Assembly: GCA_013003535.1 (NCBI GenBank)
Contig: JABDIY010000137.1
Span: 23,178-87,177, forward strand
DNA: 64,000 nucleotides
From: Acidimicrobiales bacterium
GTDB taxonomy: Bacteria > Actinomycetota > Acidimicrobiia > Acidimicrobiales > SZUA-35
Direction of reading: 5' to 3'
A model generated the notes under the pieces. It did no database searches. It was not told the DNA's origin and saw only the letters and a list, made by a program, of their open reading frames with translations. Positions 17,809-26,035 of this stretch are shown in pieces (position 1 is the stretch's first letter; each line of letters begins with the position of its first letter). A program made the translations under genes and the position numbers.

Positions 17809-19370
17809 GGGCCGATCCCCCGCTCCTTGAACCGCTTGGTCAGGAGTTGTGTAAACCGGCTGGCGCCCGCCTGGTTGAGGTGGGTCAGGTCGGCCCAGAG
17901 TCCGTCATCGTCCAAATCACCGCTGAGGTCCACGAACGTTGCGCCGGTTGGTGCGATCACCTCACGTTCGAGCTGATCGAACGACGCAGCAATGGTTTCC
18001 CTGCCACCGGGGATGAGCTCCACCGCCTCGGGGCTCACCGTCATTCCAACGATCACCACCTCAGCGCCCCACGCCTGGAGCTGCGCTACGACCTCGGCTG
18101 TGACCGCCGCCCGATCGCCACAGAAGGTGGGATCGGCGAACTGATTGGTGTAATCGGGGATCTGCGCGGCGATCGCATCTGGGTTCCGGGAGTTTCCCTT
18201 CGGCGCATTGCCCATGTTGGCATTGGGGAACCCGGTGTCCCGGCCGAGCAAGATGTCGAGGTTGTCTACGCCGGCGAACCAGCCAGAGGCGGCAAATGTC
18301 ATCTGGCGGTTGGCCAAGCGGTCCGAGAACTGTTCGGCTCGCCCCGGTGTAATGCAGGTTCCGAGAAGATCGACCGGCCCCATGAGCCACACGATCGTGG
18401 TGGGTGAGGCATAGCGATACACCTCGGGTACCCAAAGCTGTTGTACCTCTGCCAATGACCCCGGCAAGAAAGCATTGCCCACCGACACCCCCAAACCGCT
18501 GGACAGGTCCGATACCTCGATCGCGGCACCGGCTTGGGAGCTTCCAAGTACCACAAGGTCCACCGGGGCCAGCGGATTGCGCAACCACCGATATGCCGGC
18601 AAGGCCGAGTAGAAATGGAAGAGACGCGTCATGATCGATCCGCTCAACAAGCGGTCGACTTCCGCTACCGATGCCGATGCGGTAGATGTCAATGCCAGAA
18701 GGTCACCCAACGACGGATCGTCGACGGCTATCGGGAGAGCATCGGGGGCCAAACAGCCAGGCTGGAACAAGGTTCTCTCAAACAACGATCGTCCCAAGGC
18801 GCGCGCAGGAGACGAGCCGATGAAGTCTTCGGGTGGGGAGTCGGCGAGTTTGGTTTCCAGCCCACTGGTCACAACAAGAAGTCGAGATAACGCATCTCGC
18901 CAGGTCTCGACGTCCACTCCACACGCCCTATCGAGCTCATCCAAGAGTTGAGTCAATTCCACGAATGAGGGGCGAACGGATTCAGGGGCGGCGTTGGCCA
19001 GTGGTTCATAAACGAAGGCCGGAAGAACGCCCTCCATGGCGATCACCTGATCCGCGTTAATCGGATCGCCCGGCTGTAACCAGTTCGTTTCTACCGCCTC
19101 GGGCAGGGCTTCGTCCGGACAGGTAACGGCTTCGGACTCGAAGCCGTATTCGTCTATGGTCACGGTCCGCTCGCAACCCGAGTCGAAAACGACAACGCTC
19201 TCCGTCGGCGCGCCAACTGTAGCTATCACCCGATCAGCCACGTCATAACCGCCCTCTACTCCCGAGCCACATGCGGAGACGAGCAAGACCAGAACAAGGC
19301 TGATGGAGACGCGACTCTGTGATCGCCGAACTCGGTCGAAGGCAGGAGGCGGGGGCGGCGGAGGCGACAT
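17805..19370 (-). CDS. SGNH-like lipoprotein, partner of the MBOAT acyltransferase
   Basis: Lipoprotein of 521 residues: signal SISLVLVLLVSAC with lipobox cysteine, an N-terminal region of unknown fold, then an SGNH-like domain with VVLGSSQAGAAIEVSD, VWLMGPVDLLG, and DLTHLNQAGASRF carrying the Asp-x-x-His pair. It is homologous in plan to the next SGNH-like gene, suggesting two acyl-handling partners of one MBOAT. The ATG at 19370 is chosen because it gives an ATGA overlap with the MBOAT stop and a proper signal peptide; the frame upstream to 19658 is Arg/Pro-rich shadow sequence. A proline run follows the start. Confidence 0.8.
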   Translation of the reverse strand: MSPPPPPPPAFDRVRRSQSRVSISLVLVLLVSACGSGVEGGYDVADRVIATVGAPTESVVVFDSGCERTVTIDEYGFESEAVTCPDEALPEAVETNWLQPGDPINADQVIAMEGVLPAFVYEPLANAAPESVRPSFVELTQLLDELDRACGVDVETWRDALSRLLVVTSGLETKLADSPPEDFIGSSPARALGRSLFERTLFQPGCLAPDALPIAVDDPSLGDLLALTSTASASVAEVDRLLSGSIMTRLFHFYSALPAYRWLRNPLAPVDLVVLGSSQAGAAIEVSDLSSGLGVSVGNAFLPGSLAEVQQLWVPEVYRYASPTTIVWLMGPVDLLGTCITPGRAEQFSDRLANRQMTFAASGWFAGVDNLDILLGRDTGFPNANMGNAPKGNSRNPDAIAAQIPDYTNQFADPTFCGDRAAVTAEVVAQLQAWGAEVVIVGMTVSPEAVELIPGGRETIAASFDQLEREVIAPTGATFVDLSGDLDDDGLWADLTHLNQAGASRFTQLLTKRFKERGIGP

Positions 19371-20773
19371 CAGAACTGGAAATACACGAAAGGGCGGGGC
19401 GAACCGCCGGAAAACAGTACAACGCCCACGACCGCAGCGGAGACCAGCGCCCCCGCAATTTCTGGGCGGCGGCGGACGGCGGCGATGGTGATCCAGTCCA
19501 AACGGGCGGCCACGTCGATACACACCATCGTGGCGAAGGCTGCAGCCACCAACATGAGGTCCGCTCCGCTGGATACTCCGCTCTGGAAAGCCATGGCCCG
19601 GAAGACCTTCACGGACGCACCAAGGTCCTCGGCGCGGAAGAAGACCCATACGGCGCATACGAGCATGAACGTGATGGTGACTGCCGGGATATCGGTGAAT
19701 CGGAGCGGACGATCAGGAACCGAACCATTCCGCACGAGCCGATGAATGACCAGCAACAGACCGTGCAGAGCACCCCAAATCACGAAGTTGAACGATGCTC
19801 CATGCCATAGACCGCCGAGCAGCATCGTGAGCATCAGATTGGTGTACGTGCGGACGGTCCCTCGACGGTTCCCGCCCAGGGAGATGTAGAGGTAGTCGCG
19901 CAGCCAGTTGGACAAGGAGATGTGCCATCGCCGCCAGAACTCAGTGATGTTTCTGCTCAGATATGGCTGGGCGAAGTTGAGTGATAGCTCGATGCCCATG
20001 AGTCGCGAGACGCCACGCGCCATGTCTGTGTAGCCCGAGAAGTCCCCGTAGATCTGAATTGCGAACGCCGCGATTCCCGTCCCCATCGCAACCCACGACA
20101 TCTCACCGGGGGCTGCGAAGGAGCGGTCCACGACGTCAGCGACGCCATCAGCCAGCACCACTTTCTTGAACAGGCCAAGAAGAATCAGTGTGAGGCCCGA
20201 GGTGATTTGATCTGTTGAGACACGACGGTTCAGCTCCTGGAGCTGGGGTAGGAGCACGTTGGCCCGCTCGATCGGGCCAGCGACGAGTTGGGGGAAATAG
20301 GCGACGTAGGTTGCAAAGGTCACCACGTTTCGGACGGGCCGTAACCGGCGTCGGTAGACGTCGATCGTGTACGACAATGTCTGGAACGTGTAGAAACTGA
20401 TCCCTACCGGCAACACCACCTGGAGAAACGGCCGGTTCGGTTCCGCCCCGGTTCTACCAATCAGGTCAACGAAAGAATCGACGAAGAAGTTCAGATACTT
20501 GAAGATGCCCAGGATCCCAAGATTGACGACCAGCGAGGCGATCAGCAGCAGCTTGCGTGCATGCGCCCCGTCGGCTACTTCCAGACGACGGCCGATCGTG
20601 TAGTCGACCACCGTGCTGATGGCGAGAAGGCTGAGAAACCGCCAGTCCCACATCCCATAGAAGAAATAGGACGCCACCAGGACGATCGGATTTCTCAGCC
20701 GGGGTGGTGCGCCCCAGTAGAGCGCCAAGACAACCGGGAGGAAAATCGCAAATGCAATCGAGTTGAACAGCAC
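19370..20773 (-). CDS. MBOAT-family O-acyltransferase (AlgI/DltB-like)
   Basis: Polytopic membrane protein of 467 residues. It has the MBOAT hallmarks LFNSIAFAIFLPVVLALYW, VGISFYTFQTLSYTIDVYR, LSNWLRDYLYISLGGNRRG and GGLWHGAS, whose histidine is the proposed catalytic residue. AlgI-like proteins hand acetyl groups from cytosolic donors to periplasmic or extracellular acceptors. It is the first gene of a three-gene coupled set with two SGNH-like partners, a plan like alginate or wall-polymer acetylation systems. The start is GTG at 20773. Confidence 0.92.
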   Translation of the reverse strand: MLFNSIAFAIFLPVVLALYWGAPPRLRNPIVLVASYFFYGMWDWRFLSLLAISTVVDYTIGRRLEVADGAHARKLLLIASLVVNLGILGIFKYLNFFVDSFVDLIGRTGAEPNRPFLQVVLPVGISFYTFQTLSYTIDVYRRRLRPVRNVVTFATYVAYFPQLVAGPIERANVLLPQLQELNRRVSTDQITSGLTLILLGLFKKVVLADGVADVVDRSFAAPGEMSWVAMGTGIAAFAIQIYGDFSGYTDMARGVSRLMGIELSLNFAQPYLSRNITEFWRRWHISLSNWLRDYLYISLGGNRRGTVRTYTNLMLTMLLGGLWHGASFNFVIWGALHGLLLVIHRLVRNGSVPDRPLRFTDIPAVTITFMLVCAVWVFFRAEDLGASVKVFRAMAFQSGVSSGADLMLVAAAFATMVCIDVAARLDWITIAAVRRRPEIAGALVSAAVVGVVLFSGGSPRPFVYFQF

Positions 20774-20866
20774 CGAAGGCCTACCGAACTCTGGCCGCTA
20801 CGGAAAACGCCTGCACTCCCAGAAGGTAGCGAGCACGCGACCTCCAGCGAGGGATAGGACCGCCTT

Positions 20867-23554
20867 CTAGGTCACGAGCCGGTAGTAGCTGGGACTGGCG
20901 ATCATGTTGGCCGCAACGGTGAGATCATCGGTTTTCAGAAGCATCCCGGCCCAGTTTTCACGGTCGGCTTCGGATGGAGCCGCACCGGCAACCCGTGTGT
21001 ACAGCCGGGTAGCACGGTCCCGCCTACTTTCGATCGAATCATAGAAGCCGGCAGTCACTTGAGAAGGGGTGGCCTTGCCGCTGGTGAGCAGCCCGGCCCA
21101 GTACGCCCGACCCGAGGCATCGGGGCTCCGGTGCAGAAGTGATGCGTAGAGTTTGTCCACATAGCCTTCCGCTCCACCCGAGCGTTGGAAGAGCTCGCGG
21201 GAGCCATAGAAGTAGACACCCATGTCCCGAATCGAAAGCTGCCCGGTGTTCAGAAGATTGCTCCAGTACGCCAGACCTTTGGCGTCGCCGGGACGGCCCA
21301 GAGCGCTGGCGTACATGTCCGCCACGGTCGAATCGGTGAAACCGCTCGTCCGGACCATGGCCGATCCGAGTGCCGTGGTTCCTCGGAAGTCGGTCTTCCA
21401 GCGCCAGTGGTCCAGTTCGTTGGTCCCGGGGGCCCGGCCGAGAAGATTCCGGAACACCGCGTCGATGTAGCGAGCGTCGCTGCCCTGTAAGAATGAAGTG
21501 CCAGTGAGGTCATAGCCGGTCAGGACTGCATCAACGATGGCATTGGTTCCGATGTTCGTGGTGCTCGACACGACAGGACGCTCGTCGCCGAAAGTCCACC
21601 ACCGCCCCTCGGTATCAACTACCCATCCGCCGTTGAGATTGGGGCCGGCCACCACTGCGGTAGGACGGGACGGTACAACATCGCCGAAACTCGTTGCCGA
21701 ACCGAAACCGATCACCTCGCCGATGTGGGTCAGGACGTAGCCGGAGGTTCCAGATGGCCAAACCACGATGTCGATGACGTTGCCAACGGGTCGAACCCGC
21801 AGCGATCCTGCCGGTGTGTTGAACACTGGGAACAACGTTCCCGCCGAATTGACGGTATAGCCCACCTTGGCGTCGTTCACGTCGCCGGCGACCACTCCGG
21901 ACCCTCTGGAGGATCGGTCCTGCACCTGGCCGCCGAACCCATGCAGGTACCCGTCAGCTGTTACGACATAGCCGCTTTTGCCGCTGTCCCGAACGATGAG
22001 GTCAACGGGGTTCGCGCCGCCGGGCTGACCGCCGACCGCCGGAGCATCTCCGTAGGGACGAAGTGTGCCGTTCGAGGCCAGGACATAGCCCGCGGTCGCT
22101 GTGCCACCGATCGCGATAGCAGGTGCAGCTGCAGGAGGATTGGTGGGCGCTGCCTGGCCCAGCGCTGGCCGCAGGCCGCCCCACACGTCAGCGGCGAGAA
22201 GCTTGGGCCCGAAATCGTCGCCCACAATTCCATCCTGGGCATAGGGAGGGCTGCCGGCGTGAAGAGGCGTGAACTTCGCCTTCATGTCACTAACTACCGG
22301 CATGGTCCAGTTGCCCGGACAAGACGTCACTCCGAGATCACGGTGGCCCATGATGGTGGGAACCTTGACATACTCGCTGGAGGGGTGTTTGAGCACGCCA
22401 CCGATGGCGGTGTTCTTCAGCAACGTTGTCCCATTTGGATCCACACCATGAAGGCGCAACTTCCATGCACCCAGCGCCTGAACCGCTTGCAGCTGAGCAC
22501 TGCTGGGCCGGGCAGGAGCTGGGCTCTTGACGTTGCTTTGGTGCTGACCCAAAAGCGCTACAGCGAACGTGTTGTCGTTGAATCCACGAGAGTGCCCACC
22601 GATCACCGGGCTGGCAATGCCACCCGATCGCCCTTCCCAGAGCGTCCCGAATTTGTCTACCAAGAAGTTGTACGCCACATCACACCAGCCCCGGGTGCCG
22701 GTATGAAACCGATGGATGCCCTGCAACAGCTTGGGCACCTCGGCCTGGGAGTAGTTGTTGGTGGTGACCGTGTGATGGACCACCATGGCGCGCAGGCTGT
22801 TGGTATACCGTGGCCCATCTTCACATCCCGAGTTCTGTCGTTGATAACCGGGACTGCCCCATTCTGAGTTGGAATGGATCGTGGGCTGAGCACCCCAGGT
22901 GGCTGCCACCTTGGCGCTCGCACTGGGAGAAGAGATCAGCGATGACGAAGCACCCGGAGCGTCCAGGGCCTCGACCCTGACCGCCGATACATCCCCGTCC
23001 ATCAAGACAACCTCAACGTGCTTAGCACCTTCTCCTACCCAGATCGGCCCCACCGCCCCCGCCCCCTCGGCTGCCGCGGATCCAGAGCCCTCGCCGCCAG
23101 GAAGGCCATCAGGACCCTCTTCTCCGTCGCTGTGAAGGAGTGCCCACTCGCTCCAACCGTCTTCGTCGCCAGAGCGAATTGCCATCTGGGTGTGGACCAC
23201 AGGATTCCCATCCGCCCCCAGGGGTTGAACGATCACCATTTCCGACACACCGTCGAGCGCCACTGCCGTGGATGGCAACGGCGTGGATTTCGCCAAGATC
23301 GGGTGGTCATCAACGTGCTCGTCATCGCCGTCGGTGTCCGCACCGGCCGCGAGGGCGATGAGTTCATCATCGGGTGTCACCGAGTGATCCAACGCGGTCG
23401 TCTGCTCGGTGATACGGATCTCGTCTGTGTCCGAGCCGGTCTGGTCCGAAAGCGCCTGGGCCGGGCCCGGCAAAAAGGCGGCGACAGACGAGATGAGCAG
23501 GGCAAAGGTCGCGAAGGTGGCTCGTACTGATCGCCGTTGAGAAAGAAAAGTCAT
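20867..23554 (-). CDS. secreted PGRP/N-acetylmuramoyl-L-alanine amidase with DUF4214 tail
   Basis: Exported protein of 895 residues. After a signal peptide (FATFALLISSVAAFLPGPAQA) and an acidic spacer, an amidase_2/PGRP domain lies near residues 255-440, with zinc-site segments MVVHHTVT and TIMGHRDLGVTSCPGNW and the substrate loop GWCDVAYNFLVDKFG. Next come GYVLASNGTLRPYGDA-like repeats (several GYVxxxxGxLxxxG units, beta-propeller-like) and three DUF4214 modules (ALGRPGDAKGLAYW). It should cleave the MurNAc-L-Ala bond of peptidoglycan. The ATG at 23554 follows a TTG codon. A promoter and a leader hairpin lie upstream. Confidence 0.9.
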   Translation of the reverse strand: MTFLSQRRSVRATFATFALLISSVAAFLPGPAQALSDQTGSDTDEIRITEQTTALDHSVTPDDELIALAAGADTDGDDEHVDDHPILAKSTPLPSTAVALDGVSEMVIVQPLGADGNPVVHTQMAIRSGDEDGWSEWALLHSDGEEGPDGLPGGEGSGSAAAEGAGAVGPIWVGEGAKHVEVVLMDGDVSAVRVEALDAPGASSSLISSPSASAKVAATWGAQPTIHSNSEWGSPGYQRQNSGCEDGPRYTNSLRAMVVHHTVTTNNYSQAEVPKLLQGIHRFHTGTRGWCDVAYNFLVDKFGTLWEGRSGGIASPVIGGHSRGFNDNTFAVALLGQHQSNVKSPAPARPSSAQLQAVQALGAWKLRLHGVDPNGTTLLKNTAIGGVLKHPSSEYVKVPTIMGHRDLGVTSCPGNWTMPVVSDMKAKFTPLHAGSPPYAQDGIVGDDFGPKLLAADVWGGLRPALGQAAPTNPPAAAPAIAIGGTATAGYVLASNGTLRPYGDAPAVGGQPGGANPVDLIVRDSGKSGYVVTADGYLHGFGGQVQDRSSRGSGVVAGDVNDAKVGYTVNSAGTLFPVFNTPAGSLRVRPVGNVIDIVVWPSGTSGYVLTHIGEVIGFGSATSFGDVVPSRPTAVVAGPNLNGGWVVDTEGRWWTFGDERPVVSSTTNIGTNAIVDAVLTGYDLTGTSFLQGSDARYIDAVFRNLLGRAPGTNELDHWRWKTDFRGTTALGSAMVRTSGFTDSTVADMYASALGRPGDAKGLAYWSNLLNTGQLSIRDMGVYFYGSRELFQRSGGAEGYVDKLYASLLHRSPDASGRAYWAGLLTSGKATPSQVTAGFYDSIESRRDRATRLYTRVAGAAPSEADRENWAGMLLKTDDLTVAANMIASPSYYRLVT

Positions 23555-23571
23555 CAAATAATCCCAAATCC

Positions 23572-23593
23572 CGCTCCCCCGCCCGGAGGAGCG
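23572..23593 (-). promoter_or_regulatory. leader hairpin before the PGRP amidase gene
   Basis: CGCTCC (23572-23577) pairs with GGAGCG (23588-23593), with inner CCG/CGG pairing. It sits in the predicted 5' leader and includes the only purine-rich stretch before the ATG, so it could affect translation. Confidence 0.3.
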
Positions 23594-23596
23594 CTA

Positions 23597-23626
23597 TGTC
23601 TATCGCCCAAATCCGCTCGCGGGCAA
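23597..23626 (-). promoter_or_regulatory. promoter of the PGRP amidase gene
   Basis: TTGCCC (23621-23626) and TAGACA (23597-23602) on the minus strand, 18 bases apart, predict a leader of about 35 bases. Confidence 0.4.
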
Positions 23627-23712
23627 GGGGAAAAGAGCAATCGTCATTTGACCAGCGGCGATGTGACGGGTCGATCTCAATCCCGTGTCGAGAAGCGCCA
23701 CCAGCGGTGAGA

Positions 23713-24807
23713 TCAGCTTGCTGTGAGCGTGGGACCAGCGGTGAGACGTAGTTCGGTGATATCCATTGCAAGGGCGTCGAACACGAGCATTCGCCCGACC
23801 AACGATTGGCCGATCCCGAGCAACATCTTGATCGCCTCGACCGCCTGGATTGTGCCGATGATTCCCGGCAACACTCCCAAAACTCCCGCTGTTGAACAAT
23901 TTGGCGCAACCGCTGCCGAAGGTGGGCTGGGCATGAAGTTTCGATAGGTGAATCCGCGACGCGGATCGAACACGGTGACCTGGCCCTCGAAACGGAAAAC
24001 CGAGCCATAGACCACAGGAATCCCGGTTGCGCTGGAGGCATCGCTGAGGGCGTAACGCGCATCGAAGTTGTCGGATCCGTCGATCACGAGGTCGTAGCCC
24101 GAGATGAGCCCTTTGGCATTCTGGTCGTGGAGCCGTTCTCGGTGCTCCACCACATTTACGTCGGGATTCAGAGCGGTGATCGAGCGGGCCGCCGACGCAG
24201 CCTTGTTCCAGCCGAGCCTCAACGAGTCGTGAATCACCTGCCGATGCAGATTGGTGAGGTCGACGGTGTCCATGTCGGCGATACCGATCGTTCCCACACC
24301 CGCGCCAGCCAGGTAGAGGGCCGCAGGACTGCCGAGCCCACCCGCACCGATGATCAGGACCTTGGAGGCGAGAAGTTTCTGCTGGCCGGCCACGCCCACC
24401 TCAGGGAGCAGTAGGTGGCGGCTGTAACGAGCCCGCTCGCTGGGTCCAAAGCCTGCCGGCACCGACCAATCTCGGGCATCGGCTTTCCAAGCGTCAAAAC
24501 CGCCAGCCAGCGACGATACGTCGCGGTACCCCAGCGACTCCATTGTTCGCGCCGCCAACAATGACCGGACCCCGCTTGCACAAGTGACGACGATCGGCAC
24601 ATCTCGGTCCGGCAGGGCTGCCATGACCGAGGTTTCCAGGAGACCGCGGGGCACTAAAACGGCGCCGCTGATCGTCCCTTGAGCGGTCTCGTCGGGTTCA
24701 CGGACATCCAGGACAACGGCGCCGGCCGAGCGTCGCCGGTCGGCCTCCGCAACGTCGATCTCCTCGATGGAGCGACGCGCCTCCGCCAAGATTTGGTCGA
24801 GGTTCAC
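23713..24807 (-). CDS. rhodanese-ThiF/MoeB fusion (E1-like adenylyltransferase)
   Basis: Protein of 364 residues. A rhodanese domain (about 15-115, active-site Cys76 in CASGVRS) precedes an E1-like domain (about 120-364) with the nucleotide loop GAGGLGS (154-160), the Asp of IADMDTVDLTNLHRQ and the conserved CSTAGVLGVLPG segment. Such enzymes adenylate the C-terminal glycine of ThiS/MoaD-like sulfur carriers and load sulfur. In MoeZ-type relatives the rhodanese is C-terminal; here it is N-terminal. The CxxC pairs that bind zinc in E. coli MoeB are absent, as in some actinobacterial forms. The GTG overlaps the sir2 stop (GTGA). Confidence 0.9.
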   Translation of the reverse strand: MNLDQILAEARRSIEEIDVAEADRRRSAGAVVLDVREPDETAQGTISGAVLVPRGLLETSVMAALPDRDVPIVVTCASGVRSLLAARTMESLGYRDVSSLAGGFDAWKADARDWSVPAGFGPSERARYSRHLLLPEVGVAGQQKLLASKVLIIGAGGLGSPAALYLAGAGVGTIGIADMDTVDLTNLHRQVIHDSLRLGWNKAASAARSITALNPDVNVVEHRERLHDQNAKGLISGYDLVIDGSDNFDARYALSDASSATGIPVVYGSVFRFEGQVTVFDPRRGFTYRNFMPSPPSAAVAPNCSTAGVLGVLPGIIGTIQAVEAIKMLLGIGQSLVGRMLVFDALAMDITELRLTAGPTLTAS

Positions 24808-25628
24808 GATCCTTCTGTCACATTTCTCGATTCCACATTTCTCGATTCCACATTTCTCAATTCCACATTCTCGATCCCGAGGATCGTTGGCAGAACTTCG
24901 CTGATCGAACGGTTGACCACGACGTCCGCGAGGTGATCCATTTCCGTTTCCGAACCGTTGATGATCAGGATTCTGGCTCCGGAGTGAACCGCGACGGGAA
25001 TCACCTGATTGATCGGCCCCACAGACAATGTGGAACCGATGGCGAGCAAGAGGTCACATTCCTGGGCAGCCCGGCTGGCTCGCTGAAGATCCCGCTCGAC
25101 CAGACGTTGTCCGAAGCTGATCGTGGCGCTCTTCAGGATCCCTCCGCACATCGGGCAGGCTGGATCGGGATCACCATTCCGGACACGATCGAGCGCTTCG
25201 TGCATCGGTGCCCGGTAGGCACACGATAGACACGCGACTTCTCGCACTGAACCGTGGACCTCGACGATCCGGGCTGGATCCGAACCGGCTTTGTGGTGCA
25301 GCCCATCGATGTTCTGGGTCACGAGCGTGTGTAACTTGTTGACCTTCTCCAAATGAACCAGTGCGAAATGACCAGCATTCGGTTCGGCCGTCCATACCGG
25401 AGAATCGAGTCGATTTCGCCAGGCCCTCTTCCTCACTTCGGGATCGGCAGCGTAGGTCTGGAGGGTGGATTGTTTCTCCGCACCTGGATTCTTGGTCCAA
25501 ATGCCGTCGGGACCGCGATAATCCGGAATCTGACTGTCCGTGGAAATGCCCGCGCCTGTCAGGACGGTTATGGCCGAGGCATCCTCGACGAGGTTTCGGG
25601 CGTCCATCGCGCCGGCGGAAGGCGTCAC
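24804..25628 (-). CDS. Sir2-family NAD-dependent protein deacylase
   Basis: Sirtuin of 274 residues that removes acyl groups from lysines using NAD. NAD-binding GAGIST (25-30) and DYRGPDGIW, TQNID (104-108), catalytic His125 in EVHGS, and a zinc site of C133/C136 and C158/C161 are all present. The last 25 residues repeat NVESR because the DNA has a 15-base tandem repeat there; this tail is outside the sirtuin fold. The GTG start has TACCCT 7 bases upstream. It is divergent from the gene at 25.7 kb and coupled to the ThiF fusion. Confidence 0.93.
   Translation of the reverse strand: MTPSAGAMDARNLVEDASAITVLTGAGISTDSQIPDYRGPDGIWTKNPGAEKQSTLQTYAADPEVRKRAWRNRLDSPVWTAEPNAGHFALVHLEKVNKLHTLVTQNIDGLHHKAGSDPARIVEVHGSVREVACLSCAYRAPMHEALDRVRNGDPDPACPMCGGILKSATISFGQRLVERDLQRASRAAQECDLLLAIGSTLSVGPINQVIPVAVHSGARILIINGSETEMDHLADVVVNRSISEVLPTILGIENVELRNVESRNVESRNVTEGS
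24819..24876. repeat. 15-base tandem repeat in the 3' end of sir2
   Basis: Two identical copies of CACATTTCTCGATTC (24819-24833, 24834-24848), a third with one change (24849-24863) and a shortened fourth. The repeat is in frame and codes for NVESR units at the C-terminus. Confidence 0.9.
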
Positions 25629-25635
25629 CGGTTCA

Positions 25636-25641
25636 AGGGTA
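25636..25641 (-). promoter_or_regulatory. putative -10 box, leaderless sir2
   Basis: TACCCT on the minus strand ends 7 bases before the GTG at 25628. It is 10 bases from a divergent TAACGT. Confidence 0.5.
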
Positions 25642-25650
25642 ACGATTCAC

Positions 25651-25656
25651 TAACGT
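25651..25656 (+). promoter_or_regulatory. putative -10 box, leaderless gene at 25664
   Basis: TAACGT ends 7 bases before the GTG at 25664, favouring that codon over the GTG at 25655, which lies inside the box. Confidence 0.45.
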
Positions 25657-25663
25657 GGCCAGC

Positions 25664-26035
25664 GTGGATGTAGACCTGAATGACTTCGCCCAAGTGGTAG
25701 CAGAGACGGCCAAGCGGGCCCGTGGCGCCGAGCGACAACCGGCGCACCCTTTGGAAATCGATCGCGAGATCTCGCACCATCTTCACGACCTACAGATGAA
25801 CAGCCACGCCCTTTCCATCGCCTCGCATCCGCAGGAGACTCCCCGGAACAAGGCCGGCCAGCTGGCCCGACGCCTCGCCCTGAATCCGGCCGAACAACGA
25901 CGCCTGAATCGGTCGCTCGTCCAGTTGGTGGAGGCGATGGACGAACGGGCCCGTCGGCAAGATGACGAGATCAGCAGGCTTCGAGCTCAGGTCGACAGAC
26001 TGCTGGCTTATCGCCTGGGGAATGAAGTTCCGTGA
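25664..26035 (+). CDS. hypothetical protein with C-terminal coiled coil
   Basis: About 123 residues, no family recognised. The C-terminal part (LNRSLVQLVEAMDERARRQDDEISRLRAQVDRLL) has clear heptads and should form a coiled coil. It overlaps the GT4-methyltransferase gene by GTGA, so it probably assists or is co-regulated with that glycan enzyme. The GTG at 25664 is preferred because of the -10 box; GTG 25655 is the alternative. Confidence 0.75.
   Translation: MDVDLNDFAQVVAETAKRARGAERQPAHPLEIDREISHHLHDLQMNSHALSIASHPQETPRNKAGQLARRLALNPAEQRRLNRSLVQLVEAMDERARRQDDEISRLRAQVDRLLAYRLGNEVP

Noticed and set aside
21725..22867. 380-residue open frame antisense to the PGRP amidase gene
   Set aside because: It lies fully opposite a well-supported secreted enzyme and shows no recognisable fold.
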